Shown one piece after another: positions 26,567-34,329 of a stretch of 64,000 bases of DNA. The stretch is from Nostoc desertorum CM1-VF14. GTDB lineage: Bacteria > Cyanobacteriota > Cyanobacteriia > Cyanobacteriales > Nostocaceae. Location: positions 124,001 to 188,000 of the forward strand of contig JAHHHR010000007.1 of the NCBI GenBank assembly GCA_019359245.1, given 5' to 3'. The position numbers and the translations under genes were made by a program. Positions within the stretch are counted from its first letter, which is position 1; each line of letters starts with the position of its first letter. The notes under the pieces were generated by a model. The model was not told the DNA's origin. It saw only the letters and a program-made list of their open reading frames with translations, and searched no databases.

Positions 26567-27184
26567 TTATTTGGATGGTTGAGTCTCAGTTTTAGAATAA
26601 AATTGCTCAAAAGGAAATGATTTTAAACGTGGATTTAAACTAGCACCAGTACGCCTAGTTACAAGCCACAAAAACGATCGCCCACAATCTCGCAACACTC
26701 GCATCAATGATTCTGATGGCTGATTTTGAGAAGCTACCGCCACAGGTGTAACCACAATCCCCTGGCTACCCAAAACAATAGTTGCGATCGCACTTGCCCG
26801 CCTCATATGATAATCTGACGTAATCAAATAAATATGCTGTAACCTCTGGTGAGCAAAATCTCCCGCCAAAGTCGTGAAATTTGTCACAGTATCGGTTGCT
26901 CTACCATCCAAATGCAACTTTGCATTAGGAACACCATATTGTAAAAATATCCAGCGATTAACCTCTAAATTCCAAGCAAAATCAGAAACCCAAATATCTA
27001 AATTCTGACGAGACTGCCAAAACTGCGCCGCAAACCTCATCCGCTCAGAAGCACCCCCCAAGACAAAAATAGCCTGTGGTACTGGGGTTTGATGAAAAGC
27101 GATCGCAATTGTCACAGGTATAATGCTAGTTAATAAAAGTGCAATCGCTAAAACTAACCATATTAATCTTCGCTTGCGTTTCAT
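26567..27184 (-). CDS. YdcF/ElyC (DUF218) family membrane-anchored protein
   Basis: Proteins of this family are linked to envelope and lipid-carrier metabolism. I start it at ATG 27184 (MKRKRRLIWLVL); a TTG at 27256 would add 24 residues. A positively charged N-terminus and one membrane segment (residues about 6-27) are followed by AIFVLGGASERMRFA (the conserved VLGGG-like motif), ATDTVTNFTTLAGD and LITSDYHMRRASAIA (the SDxxHxxR motif). This gives 205 aa in total. The extreme C-terminus (from residue about 187) differs from that of the remnant at 25545-25701, so one of the two 3' ends has been replaced. It is convergent with the methyltransferase gene. Confidence 0.82.
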   Translation of the reverse strand: MKRKRRLIWLVLAIALLLTSIIPVTIAIAFHQTPVPQAIFVLGGASERMRFAAQFWQSRQNLDIWVSDFAWNLEVNRWIFLQYGVPNAKLHLDGRATDTVTNFTTLAGDFAHQRLQHIYLITSDYHMRRASAIATIVLGSQGIVVTPVAVASQNQPSESLMRVLRDCGRSFLWLVTRRTGASLNPRLKSFPFEQFYSKTETQPSK

Positions 27185-27326
27185 TTTAGTACATAACTGG
27201 GATTTCTCAGCTTGGTGGCGATCGCTAATTCTATCTGTTACCACACCTTTCAACAAAATCCTCCGGCTTTAACCAGAGGATTATAAACTGCACCACTAAT
27301 AACTTTAGTCTCATCATGTCTAACTT

Positions 27327-28067
27327 TTAACTTTTATTCAAAGCAACCCTCAATTGCTTAAGTACCCGACCAACTTCTAAAAACTGTGGATCTTTTGCAA
27401 GTTTTTGGAGAACTTCAGGGCTGCTTTCCATTACAATTTGGTTGTAAGCAGTAATAGCATTATTAAGCTGATTGATATCCACACTTGGCGTTTCTCCCTT
27501 TTGGGCTGTCACTAAATCTGCTGTTAATCCTTTAGTGCTAGGAACTAGCTGAACTGGTTTTAATATTCCTACAGGAATACCTAATCCAGATGCTGATTTT
27601 TTTTCAGCTAGACCCAAAAAAGCATTTATCAATGATGCTACAGATGATGATGAGGCCCCTGAACTCACCATAGAAACCTGTAGCTGATTAGCTGCTGCTT
27701 TGGCATTTGGCCCACCCATTAAGATAACTATAATAATGGCACCTGGGGTATTTGCAGCCGGAGTTTGACTGAGTATATTAGCGAGAGTTACATTCACACC
27801 ATTTTGGACTTCTGTTGATACCCTAAGACGACAACTAACATTAAATCCCAGACAATCATCATTAAATTCAACATTAGCCCCAGGTGCAGGTTCAACAGGT
27901 GGCTGTGCATTTCCTGGATTAAAGTTATCCCCAGATGAGGAAGACGAATCTTCACTACCGCCTGTGATGCCAGCGCTACCAGCATTTACTCTCATCGGCG
28001 CACTCACTAGATAAGTAAAAAAAGTAAATGCTATAGCAAAAGTGAGGAAAAATGATTGTTTTTTCAT
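27327..28067 (-). CDS. Secreted protein of unknown function
   Basis: A 246-aa protein with a clear signal peptide (MKKQSFFLTFAIAFTFF..., likely cleavage after VNA near residue 29). A low-complexity linker follows (SSSSSGDNFNPGNAQPPVEPAPG, about 39-63), then a segment with two cysteines (DDCLGFNVSCRLRV) and a hydrophobic glycine/alanine region near 108-120. The C-terminal part is probably helical. I recognise no domain. It lies 39 bases downstream of the barrel-candidate gene on the same strand, so the two are probably co-expressed and both exported. Confidence 0.7.
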   Translation of the reverse strand: MKKQSFFLTFAIAFTFFTYLVSAPMRVNAGSAGITGGSEDSSSSSGDNFNPGNAQPPVEPAPGANVEFNDDCLGFNVSCRLRVSTEVQNGVNVTLANILSQTPAANTPGAIIIVILMGGPNAKAAANQLQVSMVSSGASSSSVASLINAFLGLAEKKSASGLGIPVGILKPVQLVPSTKGLTADLVTAQKGETPSVDINQLNNAITAYNQIVMESSPEVLQKLAKDPQFLEVGRVLKQLRVALNKS

Positions 28068-28106
28068 TGTTTTTCTTGTTGATTAAATTTCAATATATCT
28101 CAGCAG

Positions 28107-29408
28107 TTAGAAGCGAAAGCTGTATCCTGCACTCAATGCAAAACCTAAACCAGTATCCAAATTACTAGTAACATCTGTGAAAATAGTATTGATTACTATA
28201 GGGGTGTTATCGAAAGGAGCAAAAGACGCACCCATATTAAGACGATTTCCTGTCCAGCTACTTACTAAGGATACTTGAGGTATCACTCTCAAACCTAAAC
28301 TAGTAAAAACATTAACAGAATTATCATCTGCTTCTATTGCGCCTTTAGAACGAAAAACACCGCTACCAAGACCTACCGAAAAAGTCAAGGGTAACTTGTT
28401 ATTAGCATTATCTGGTTGCAGGGCAAATGACTTAGTAACTACTCCATAGATAGTATCTTTAGCATTCGTAACATCTCCCCATTTAATAGGATTTGACCAA
28501 CCCACAGCTACAGATGTACCATCACCCAAATATCTGTGTAGCTTAAAACCTACACCGCCACTATCACCAAAATCAAAACTGTCACCACCGCCTACACTAG
28601 TAATATTGGCATTAACTTCCAATCCTACAGATTTAGCCGCATCTCCTAAACCAAAACCAACAGACAAAGAACCGTCTACCCTATCTCTATCGTCATCTAA
28701 AGGGAAAAGTAAACCACCACCAATATAGGCTTGACCAAAACTTGCACCATAGGCAGAAGGAGTACCCGCAGTTGAACCAGGGGCAGCTTTTGGTGATTTA
28801 CCTAACCTCACGATGGGATCAATCAAAAGTTCTTGTCGTAATTTATTAGTCTCGCCAAAAGTATCACCCAGAATTTCTGAAGAGTCTGTTTGTACAAAAA
28901 GTTGAGGTTTTTTTTGCTTCAATCCATTAGTCTGCTCTTTTAAATCCAAATCAGCACTAATAATTTTAGAAGCAAATAACTGTTTTTCTAAATTACCATT
29001 GTCTTTTAAGTTTTCTTGAGATTTAAGCAAAAAACTGTTTACAGGAAAAGAACTGCTAAATTTCACAGATTTAACGTTAGCAGTAAAACGATCATGAATC
29101 TTTCCAGTCTCTAATTGAGCAACAGTATTCCTTTTTTGAAACGCTGAAAGCCTTTGCTGCAAGCTGATATTTTGCTGTGAATTAAGCTCAGATACTATAG
29201 AAGATACTTTCAGGTTTTGAGATTCAATTAACTGGAATTCTTGATTTTTTGAAACAATATTATTTGCAGCAACTGCTGAGTTGCTATAAATAGCTGTCAA
29301 CAGTAGAAGAAAAGCTATCCTGATTGTTCTTAAGTTCCAGGAAGCATAGTTAATACTAATAAATCGATAAGTATTACTACCTTTGATAATTTTTTGTATT
29401 TTATCCAT
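28107..29408 (-). CDS. Secreted, probable outer-membrane beta-barrel protein of unknown function
   Basis: A 433-aa protein starting at ATG 29408, with GGAAG 8 bases upstream. A long signal sequence has its hydrophobic core near residues 28-45 (IAFLLLLTAIYSNSAVAAN). Residues about 50-190 are polar and Gln/Ser-rich. From about 200 to the end there are alternating amphipathic strands with many glycines (AYIGGGLLFPLDDD, GSLSVGFGLGD, VGFKLHRYLGDGTSVAVGWS), and the protein ends in GYSFRF, a terminal aromatic residue as in outer-membrane barrels. No family is recognised. It is upstream of, and probably in an operon with, the secreted protein at 27327-28067. Confidence 0.68.
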   Translation of the reverse strand: MDKIQKIIKGSNTYRFISINYASWNLRTIRIAFLLLLTAIYSNSAVAANNIVSKNQEFQLIESQNLKVSSIVSELNSQQNISLQQRLSAFQKRNTVAQLETGKIHDRFTANVKSVKFSSSFPVNSFLLKSQENLKDNGNLEKQLFASKIISADLDLKEQTNGLKQKKPQLFVQTDSSEILGDTFGETNKLRQELLIDPIVRLGKSPKAAPGSTAGTPSAYGASFGQAYIGGGLLFPLDDDRDRVDGSLSVGFGLGDAAKSVGLEVNANITSVGGGDSFDFGDSGGVGFKLHRYLGDGTSVAVGWSNPIKWGDVTNAKDTIYGVVTKSFALQPDNANNKLPLTFSVGLGSGVFRSKGAIEADDNSVNVFTSLGLRVIPQVSLVSSWTGNRLNMGASFAPFDNTPIVINTIFTDVTSNLDTGLGFALSAGYSFRF

Positions 29409-29629
29409 CAAAATCTTCCTTCTGTAAAACTATTTACGAAAATACAACAGTAATTTATACGCAAAATATACTAATTTGAAATAGTATATTTACGTAAATG
29501 TAAGCAATTAAGTCTAGTAGAGGGGCAAAGGGCAGGATATTAAGTTAGCGCTTATATCATATCCGTCTGATTACTTACTAAATCCGGAGAAACTCCGCAA
29601 AAGCTACACTTTGTCTCTCCTGACCGTAA

Positions 29630-29646
29630 GAGGATGTTTGAAAAGT
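29630..29646 (+). repeat. Single end of the GAGGATGTTTGAAAAGT MITE family
   Basis: All 17 bases are identical to the terminal repeat of the element at 25267-25471, and the sequence following is also related (TTGGCATCAAAAGTTCT versus TTGACATCAAAGTCTAC). No second end is found nearby, so this is a truncated copy. It interrupts a partial copy of the ATSATGTCCGC family. Confidence 0.7.
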
Positions 29647-29902
29647 CCTCTTGTTGGCATCAAAAGTTCTAAATCCCCCGATAAGTTGGGGGCTTTGATT
29701 CCGGTTCCCCCCTTTTTAAAACATAGGCAGGGTGATTTCGTACGAAGAAAGAAAAATAAATAAGTTTTGATTTCTCGTTTTGTAGTATGCCTTTTTACCC
29801 CACTTCTATTCCTCTCCCCACAAGGCCGCGAGGCTTTGAAACCCAGTTTTAATTTTTCTCTACTTGTATGAAACCACCCTCTGCCTAACTCTCTTTAAAC
29901 AG

Positions 29903-29923
29903 GGCTACGGTGCACACACAAGT
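29903..29923 (+). repeat. 21-bp dispersed repeat GGCTACGGTGTACAC, copy 2
   Basis: This copy reads GGCTACGGTGCACACACAAG, with one C for T in the core compared with the other copies. Confidence 0.7.
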
Positions 29924-30013
29924 CTTTGATAAGGCCATTTAAGATTTATCGCGCAGATCCTGAGACCCTGGCTTTACTTAAGCAAACTCTCCTTAGTAAG
30001 GAGAGGGATGTCT

Positions 30014-30064
30014 CAATACGGTTCGGTTAAGATCCCCCGCTTGCGGCGACCCCCTTAAAAAGGC
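30014..30064 (-). mobile_element. Truncated copy of the CAATACGGTTC MITE family
   Basis: The sequence CAATACGGTTCGGTTAAGAT, continuing into GATCCCCCGCTTGCGGCGAC, matches the reverse complement of the right half of the element at 56110-56244. The left half is missing. Confidence 0.65.
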
Positions 30065-30157
30065 AGGGCTGTTTCATTCCCTAAAACAGGTAAAACTGCA
30101 AGAGTTGAGGGGAAAAAATCATGGGTGCAAATTTGATTGAACAACTACGGCAGGTTG

Positions 30158-30181
30158 TTGGCGAAGCCTCTCGAAGAGAAG
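30158..30181 (+). repeat. Small dispersed repeat-like segment with core CTCTCGAAGAGAAG
   Basis: The core GGCGAAGCCTCTCGAAGAG contains the short palindrome CTCTTCGAGAG on the reverse strand. A related segment lies at 9758-9781. Confidence 0.5.
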
Positions 30182-30197
30182 ATTTTAGAACGACTGA

Positions 30198-30419
30198 TGG
30201 TCGAAGACATACTGGGTCAAAGATGTTGTTTTCAAAGAAGATAGTTCCACAATCCGTCTTGGCAACGCTCCCGCAAACCTTTCCATTTTAAGAGTGTAGG
30301 CGTAGCCCGCCGTAGGTATCGCACTTAATATTCTTCGTCGAAATGGTCATCATTCCATCACCAGCGCTCAAAGATTTCTCTGTCATGATATTGACAAACT
30401 TCTTGCTCTTATGGAATGA
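30198..30419 (+). pseudogene. C-terminal remnant of an ISAs1-type transposase
   Basis: Translation in one frame gives WSKTYWVKDVVFKEDSSTIR, then LGNAPANLSILR, two stops, then IALNILRRNGHHSITSAQRF and LCHDIDKLLALME with a natural stop at 30419. The pattern (W-V-x-D-V-F-x-E-D, GNAPxNLxxLR, ALNxLRR) is the C-terminus of ISAs1-family DDE transposases. The two in-frame TAG codons come from a short inserted segment overlapping 30299-30322; the frame is the same on both sides. The N-terminal catalytic part is absent. Confidence 0.75.
30299..30322 (+). repeat. Small dispersed repeat GGCGTAGCCCGCCG, copy 1, inside the transposase remnant
   Basis: The core GGCGTAGCCCGCCGTAGG recurs at 33112-33135 with two C-for-T differences over 24 bases. 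Here it, or part of it, interrupts transposase coding sequence and brings in-frame stops. Confidence 0.7.
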
Positions 30420-30531
30420 AACAGCACTGCCTTGTGAAGGGGGGTTGGGGGGATCTTCCGGGGTAAAATATCACTATCCCAAGTGTATTGAATTATAGAT
30501 ATCCTTGAGTATCTAATGCTAAAAACTAACT

Positions 30532-30879
30532 ATGAAAGCTGAAGCAGAAAATAATCTCAGGCTGACTTGTGAAGTAGAAACTACCCTAAAGGTAATTGGC
30601 GGACGCTGGAAAGTTTTGATTATTAGAGAATTAATGACTGGCGTCAAACGTTTTGGTGAGTTGCAACGGGCTTTACCTGGAGTCACGCAAAAGATGCTGA
30701 CTCAGCAACTTAGAGAAATGGAGGAAGATGGCATTATTCATCGAGAAGTTTATCCTCAAATTCCACCCAAGGTAGAATATTCTCTAACGCCTTTAGGAGA
30801 AACTTTACAACCAATTCTTTATGCTATGCATGAATGGGCTGTTCAACATTTAGCTATAACAAATCACCATCAACATTAA
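30532..30879 (+). CDS. HxlR-family winged-helix transcriptional regulator
   Basis: A 115-aa DNA-binding protein of the HxlR/MarR-like group. The signature is visible in order: [60 protein letters not shown] and [16 protein letters not shown] (wing and last helix). A single Cys near residue 13 (LTCEVE) sits at the position where redox-sensing members of the family carry a conserved cysteine. No obvious target gene is adjacent: the upstream DNA is a repeat graveyard and the downstream genes are on the other strand. Confidence 0.92.
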   Translation: MKAEAENNLRLTCEVETTLKVIGGRWKVLIIRELMTGVKRFGELQRALPGVTQKMLTQQLREMEEDGIIHREVYPQIPPKVEYSLTPLGETLQPILYAMHEWAVQHLAITNHHQH

Positions 30880-31293
30880 TTATAGGTGGATTGTACTACT
30901 CCCTTTTGCAATAGGATCATCTTGGCTCCACTAAACTTGTTAAGACTTGATTTTGGATCATATTTATAACTTCTTGAAGTGTTTTTTGAGAAGTATTTAT
31001 AATGAAATATTTTTGAACTGTGCTTGTTGGCTTAGGAATTAGCCCAGCTTTGCACATTACTGTTAACTAACTCTGGTTGTTGTCTATTGTTAATTAAGTG
31101 TTAATTAAGCGATCGCGCATTATTTTCTAGCCCCAGATGCGTCTGATAAAAAAGAATACTTGGGTGGTAAAGCCAGATGAGTCTTTTTTGCATCCAAATC
31201 AATACACTTGGTTTAAAGATTATTTGTGCAGATTTAATCCGGTTTTATAGCGGCATAAAAATGTGTTTTTATTTTGATTCTATTCCTTATTTA
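30880..31293. other. Intergenic region between convergent HxlR and coiled-coil genes
   Basis: 414 bases of AT-rich DNA. I see no gene, repeat family member or clear terminator hairpin. Confidence 0.4.
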
Positions 31294-31689
31294 TTAATCA
31301 TTATTTTTTAAATATTCAATCGCTGCTTCTAATTTTGAAGAGTAACTTTCAGCAAACCTTTCAAACCAAAGTCCTTCAGACGAAAGTGGATCTACTTTAG
31401 CTAACCATTCTTTTGCCTGTACTTTCAAAACCTCTAATTGTTTGGTTTTTAGTTGTTCTTGCCGAATTCGTTCCTGTTCTAATTCTTGCTGTCTTTTTAA
31501 CTCAATAGCAGCATCCTCTTCTGCAAAATCAGCCTTAATTTCTGCCAAAAGGTTATCCATCAAAAATGCCGACTTTGGCGATGATGGAATAAACGATTTG
31601 GCTGTGGCTGATTTTGACTGTTGCTGTTGTGGTTTTACTTCTTTGTATTCGGTTTGGAGTTCAGCTAATAGCTTATCAATGGAATCCAT
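31294..31689 (-). CDS. Small coiled-coil protein adjacent to vWA genes
   Basis: A 131-aa protein without signal peptide or membrane segment. Residues about 55-95 form a charged coiled coil (AAIELKRQQELEQERIRQEQLKTKQLEVLK). Two similar short motifs appear near the start and middle (MDSIDKLLAELQTEY and MDNLLAEIKADFAEE), suggesting an internal repeat. The C-terminus (KEWLAKVDPLSSEGLWFERF) is conserved-looking but not recognised. It follows the vWA gene by 27 bases on the same strand, so it is probably a partner of the vWA proteins. Confidence 0.72.
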   Translation of the reverse strand: MDSIDKLLAELQTEYKEVKPQQQQSKSATAKSFIPSSPKSAFLMDNLLAEIKADFAEEDAAIELKRQQELEQERIRQEQLKTKQLEVLKVQAKEWLAKVDPLSSEGLWFERFAESYSSKLEAAIEYLKNND

Positions 31690-31716
31690 TTTCGCAATTC
31701 CTAATAAATGGTCTAG

Positions 31717-32322
31717 CTAGTCATTAATGGCATTGAGTAATACTTCCGATAGACTTAAATCTTCCATATCTTCCATAGTAATGGTGTCACAGATATCAAA
31801 CTTAGCACCCGCACTTTGAAGTTCATCGTCTAAAACTTTGAGAAAGCGGGTAGCTTGTGGATCTGTGCCGACTTGAATGAAAGAAATAGCTAATTCTTCA
31901 TCTTTATCGATCCGGCGAGAAGCTTCAATAATTACTTTCATGACTGCTTTGCGATCATCTGGTTCACCATCGGTAACCACTAAGATTGTTTCACCATTTG
32001 CTTTGGTTTGACCAGCAGCTTTGCGTTGTAAGTAATCATCAGTTGCGTGTTTTAACACACTTGCCAAGTCAGTTGTACCAGAGGGATCATTTTCTCTGAA
32101 AATTTGTCCTACTATACTGGATGTCACATTTTCGTATCGCTTAAATTTACCAGAGAATAAATAAATAGTGATGCCATCTGGATCAAATTGCTCACACTTA
32201 CTAGCTAAAGCTAAAGTGGATTCCTGTGCTGCAAACCATCTACTTCTACCACCCTTTTGATCTTGGGTTGCCATGCTGCCACTTTTATCGATAATCAAGG
32301 TATAGTCACGATTTTCTAGCAT
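31717..32322 (-). CDS. von Willebrand factor A domain protein (TerY-like), copy 1
   Basis: A 201-aa cytoplasmic vWA protein. The metal-dependent adhesion site is complete: DKSGS at residues 12-16, a Thr in SGTTDL near 82, and TDGEPDD near 115. vWA proteins of this size and layout resemble TerY of stress-response systems. It is a close paralog of the gene at 32379-32984; the proteins share DYTLIIDKSGSM, CEQFDPDGIT/AEQFDPDGIT and GAKFDICDT. It is the middle gene of a three-gene minus-strand unit. Confidence 0.86.
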   Translation of the reverse strand: MLENRDYTLIIDKSGSMATQDQKGGRSRWFAAQESTLALASKCEQFDPDGITIYLFSGKFKRYENVTSSIVGQIFRENDPSGTTDLASVLKHATDDYLQRKAAGQTKANGETILVVTDGEPDDRKAVMKVIIEASRRIDKDEELAISFIQVGTDPQATRFLKVLDDELQSAGAKFDICDTITMEDMEDLSLSEVLLNAIND

Positions 32323-32378
32323 TATTCATTTCTCCATTTAAGAGCCAATATTTATTAGACTTTGGGCTGATAGATGCA

Positions 32379-32984
32379 TTAGTCAGTTATTGCGTTTGTT
32401 AATACATCTACAAGGCTCATTTCTTCTAAGTCGTCTAAAGTAACTGTGTCGCAAATATCAAATTTAGCGCCGACACTTTGCAACTGGTCATCCAAAGCTT
32501 TCAGGAACTTAGTTGCTTGAGCATCTGAACCTACTTGAATGATTGAAATTGCTAATTCTTCATCACGTTCCATCTGGCGAGTCGCATGAATAATTACTTC
32601 AAACACAGCTTTGCGATCGTCTGGCTCTCCATCGGTGATGACTAAAATCGTCTCTCCGTTTGGCTTGGTTTTACCAGCAGCTTTGCGTTGAAAGTAGTTA
32701 TTAAGCGCATCTTGAAGTACACCTGCTAAGTTTGTTGTCCCAGCAGGGTCATTTTCGAGAAATATCTGTGCGACTTTGGCTGAGGTGACATCATCGTAGC
32801 GTTTAAATCTACCAGAAAACACATAAACAGTGATGCCATCGGGGTCAAACTGTTCGGCCTTTCTTGCCAAAGCGAGAGTAGACTCTTGAGCGATTTCCCA
32901 TCTACTTCTACCACCCACTTGGTCAGGCGTGGACATACTACCACTTTTATCAATGATTAATGTGTAGTCGCGATCGCTCATCAT
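32379..32984 (-). CDS. von Willebrand factor A domain protein (TerY-like), copy 2
   Basis: A 201-aa paralog of the preceding vWA protein, identical in length and MIDAS layout (DKSGS at 12-16, PAGTTNL near 80, TDGEPDD near 115). It is the first gene of the unit and 56 bases upstream of copy 1. The tandem arrangement indicates gene duplication with both copies kept intact, so they may form heterodimers or have separate partners. Confidence 0.86.
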   Translation of the reverse strand: MMSDRDYTLIIDKSGSMSTPDQVGGRSRWEIAQESTLALARKAEQFDPDGITVYVFSGRFKRYDDVTSAKVAQIFLENDPAGTTNLAGVLQDALNNYFQRKAAGKTKPNGETILVITDGEPDDRKAVFEVIIHATRQMERDEELAISIIQVGSDAQATKFLKALDDQLQSVGAKFDICDTVTLDDLEEMSLVDVLTNAITD

Positions 32985-33111
32985 AATATTCCTATGATTG
33001 TTACCCTGTGATTCTAGTTTAGTCTACGAATTTGACGATACAGCAAGCCTTTTAAGGTTTCGTATCAATTCTACTAGTCAAAAAAACTACGCCACAGATG
33101 ATAAATGCGTT

Positions 33112-33135
33112 GGCGTAGCCCGCCGCAGGCATCGC
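33112..33135 (+). repeat. Small dispersed repeat GGCGTAGCCCGCCG, copy 2
   Basis: This copy reads GGCGTAGCCCGCCGCAGG and onward to GCATCGC. It matches the copy at 30299-30322 at 22 of 24 positions and lies in the intergenic space between vWA copy 2 and obg. Confidence 0.7.
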
Positions 33136-33225
33136 CTACCCTGTTTCTTCCCGCAGAGAACAAAAAAAACAACTATTTGACCCCTTTTTTACCACTAAAG
33201 GTCAACATAATTCGTAATTAATTTG

Positions 33226-34254
33226 TCAGTTAAATACCTCCACTTCTTCAGGAACCTTCATTTGGTCGAGAATTCTCCAAATTTCCTGTAACATCGGTTC
33301 TAACCCGGTGCGGGTAACTGCTGAAATCACAAAAACTGGCGCATAGGAAATATGATTAAGTTGGGTAGCTAACGCCTCCAAATCGACAGTTTCCCGATCA
33401 ACTGCATCAATTTTGTTCAGCGCCAAAATTTGCGGGCGTTCTGTTAAACCCCGTCCATAAGCTTGTAATTCTTCCTTAATTGTGTTGTAATCTCTAACCA
33501 CATCATCACTAGTGGCATCAATCAAGTGAAGTAGCACTCGCGTACGCTCGATATGGCGCAGGAAGTCATGCCCTAACCCAGCCCCATGAGCCGCGCCCTC
33601 AATTAGTCCGGGAATGTCAGCGAAAACAGTACCATCACCAGTAGGTTTCCGCACAACACCCAAATTTGGGATCAGGGTAGTGAAAGGGTAGTCTGCGATT
33701 TTGGGACGTGCAGCTGATAAAGATGAAATTAAAGTAGATTTACCAGCATTTGGTAAGCCAATAATCCCAACTTCTGCCAAAAGTTTTAACTCCAGGCGCA
33801 GCTGCTTTATTTCCCCTGGTAATCCTGGGAGAGCGTATTCTGGAGCGCGGTTACGGTTACTCAAGAAATGCTGATTTCCTAGTCCGCCTTTACCACCTTG
33901 AGCAATCAACAAAGTCTGCTTAGGCTCAATTAAATCCCCTAGCACTTCGCCAGTTTCAGCATCATAAATGGTTGTACCACAGGGAACTTCGATAATTAAA
34001 TCCTTTCCTGCTGCTCCAGTGCAGTTATTTGGCCCGCCACGAGTCCCTTTTTCTGCCTGAAATCGATGGTTATATCTGAAGTCCAACAAGGTTTGCAGGT
34101 TTTCGTCGGCAACGAAAAATACTGAACCGCCTCTTCCCCCATTACCACCAGAGGGGCCACCAGTCGGCACGTATTTTTCTCGCCGGAAGGCGACAATACC
34201 ATCGCCGCCCTTACCAGCTTCAACTTCAATTTTTGCTTGGTCGATAAATTGCAT
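33226..34254 (-). CDS. obg: Ribosome-assembly GTPase ObgE/CgtA
   Basis: Essential GTPase in large-subunit ribosome maturation and stress control; 342 aa. The glycine-rich Obg fold occupies residues about 1-158 ([30 protein letters not shown]). The GTPase motifs follow: G1 GLPNAGKST near 165, switch I DYPFTTL, G3 DIPGLIEGA and G4 NKID. The C-terminal extension of some Obg proteins is short here, as is usual in cyanobacteria. The start ATG at 34254 matches the conserved MxFIDxAxI N-terminus. Confidence 0.96.
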   Translation of the reverse strand: MQFIDQAKIEVEAGKGGDGIVAFRREKYVPTGGPSGGNGGRGGSVFFVADENLQTLLDFRYNHRFQAEKGTRGGPNNCTGAAGKDLIIEVPCGTTIYDAETGEVLGDLIEPKQTLLIAQGGKGGLGNQHFLSNRNRAPEYALPGLPGEIKQLRLELKLLAEVGIIGLPNAGKSTLISSLSAARPKIADYPFTTLIPNLGVVRKPTGDGTVFADIPGLIEGAAHGAGLGHDFLRHIERTRVLLHLIDATSDDVVRDYNTIKEELQAYGRGLTERPQILALNKIDAVDRETVDLEALATQLNHISYAPVFVISAVTRTGLEPMLQEIWRILDQMKVPEEVEVFN

Positions 34255-34272
34255 ATTTAAGTAATAGTGAGA

Positions 34273-34318
34273 AGTGAGGAGTTAGGAATTTAGGAGTTAC
34301 AAATTATAACTCCTCACT
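34273..34318. terminator. Hairpin between the TerB-like gene and obg
   Basis: The 12-bp inverted repeat AGTGAGGAGTTA / TAACTCCTCACT spans the gap just downstream of the minus-strand gene at 34330 and upstream of obg. The GGAGTTAGGA wording is a common cyanobacterial intergenic repeat. It could end transcription of the upstream gene. Confidence 0.45.
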
Positions 34319-34329
34319 CTCTACTTTAA

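Larger units (their letters stand above)
29412..30531. other. Repeat graveyard between the secreted pair and the HxlR gene
   Basis: 1120 bases made largely of broken mobile repeats. They include a partial ATSATGTCCGC element (29562-29629), a GAGGATGTTTGAAAAGT end (29630-29646), a 21-bp dispersed repeat (29903-29923), half of a CAATACGGTTCGGTTA element (30014-30064) and a transposase remnant (30198-30419) with small dispersed repeats in or near it. No intact gene is seen. Confidence 0.65.

Noticed and set aside
26399..26620. 73-codon plus-strand frame downstream of the methyltransferase
   Set aside because: It overlaps the end of the methyltransferase and the antisense of the YdcF gene, with no independent start signal.
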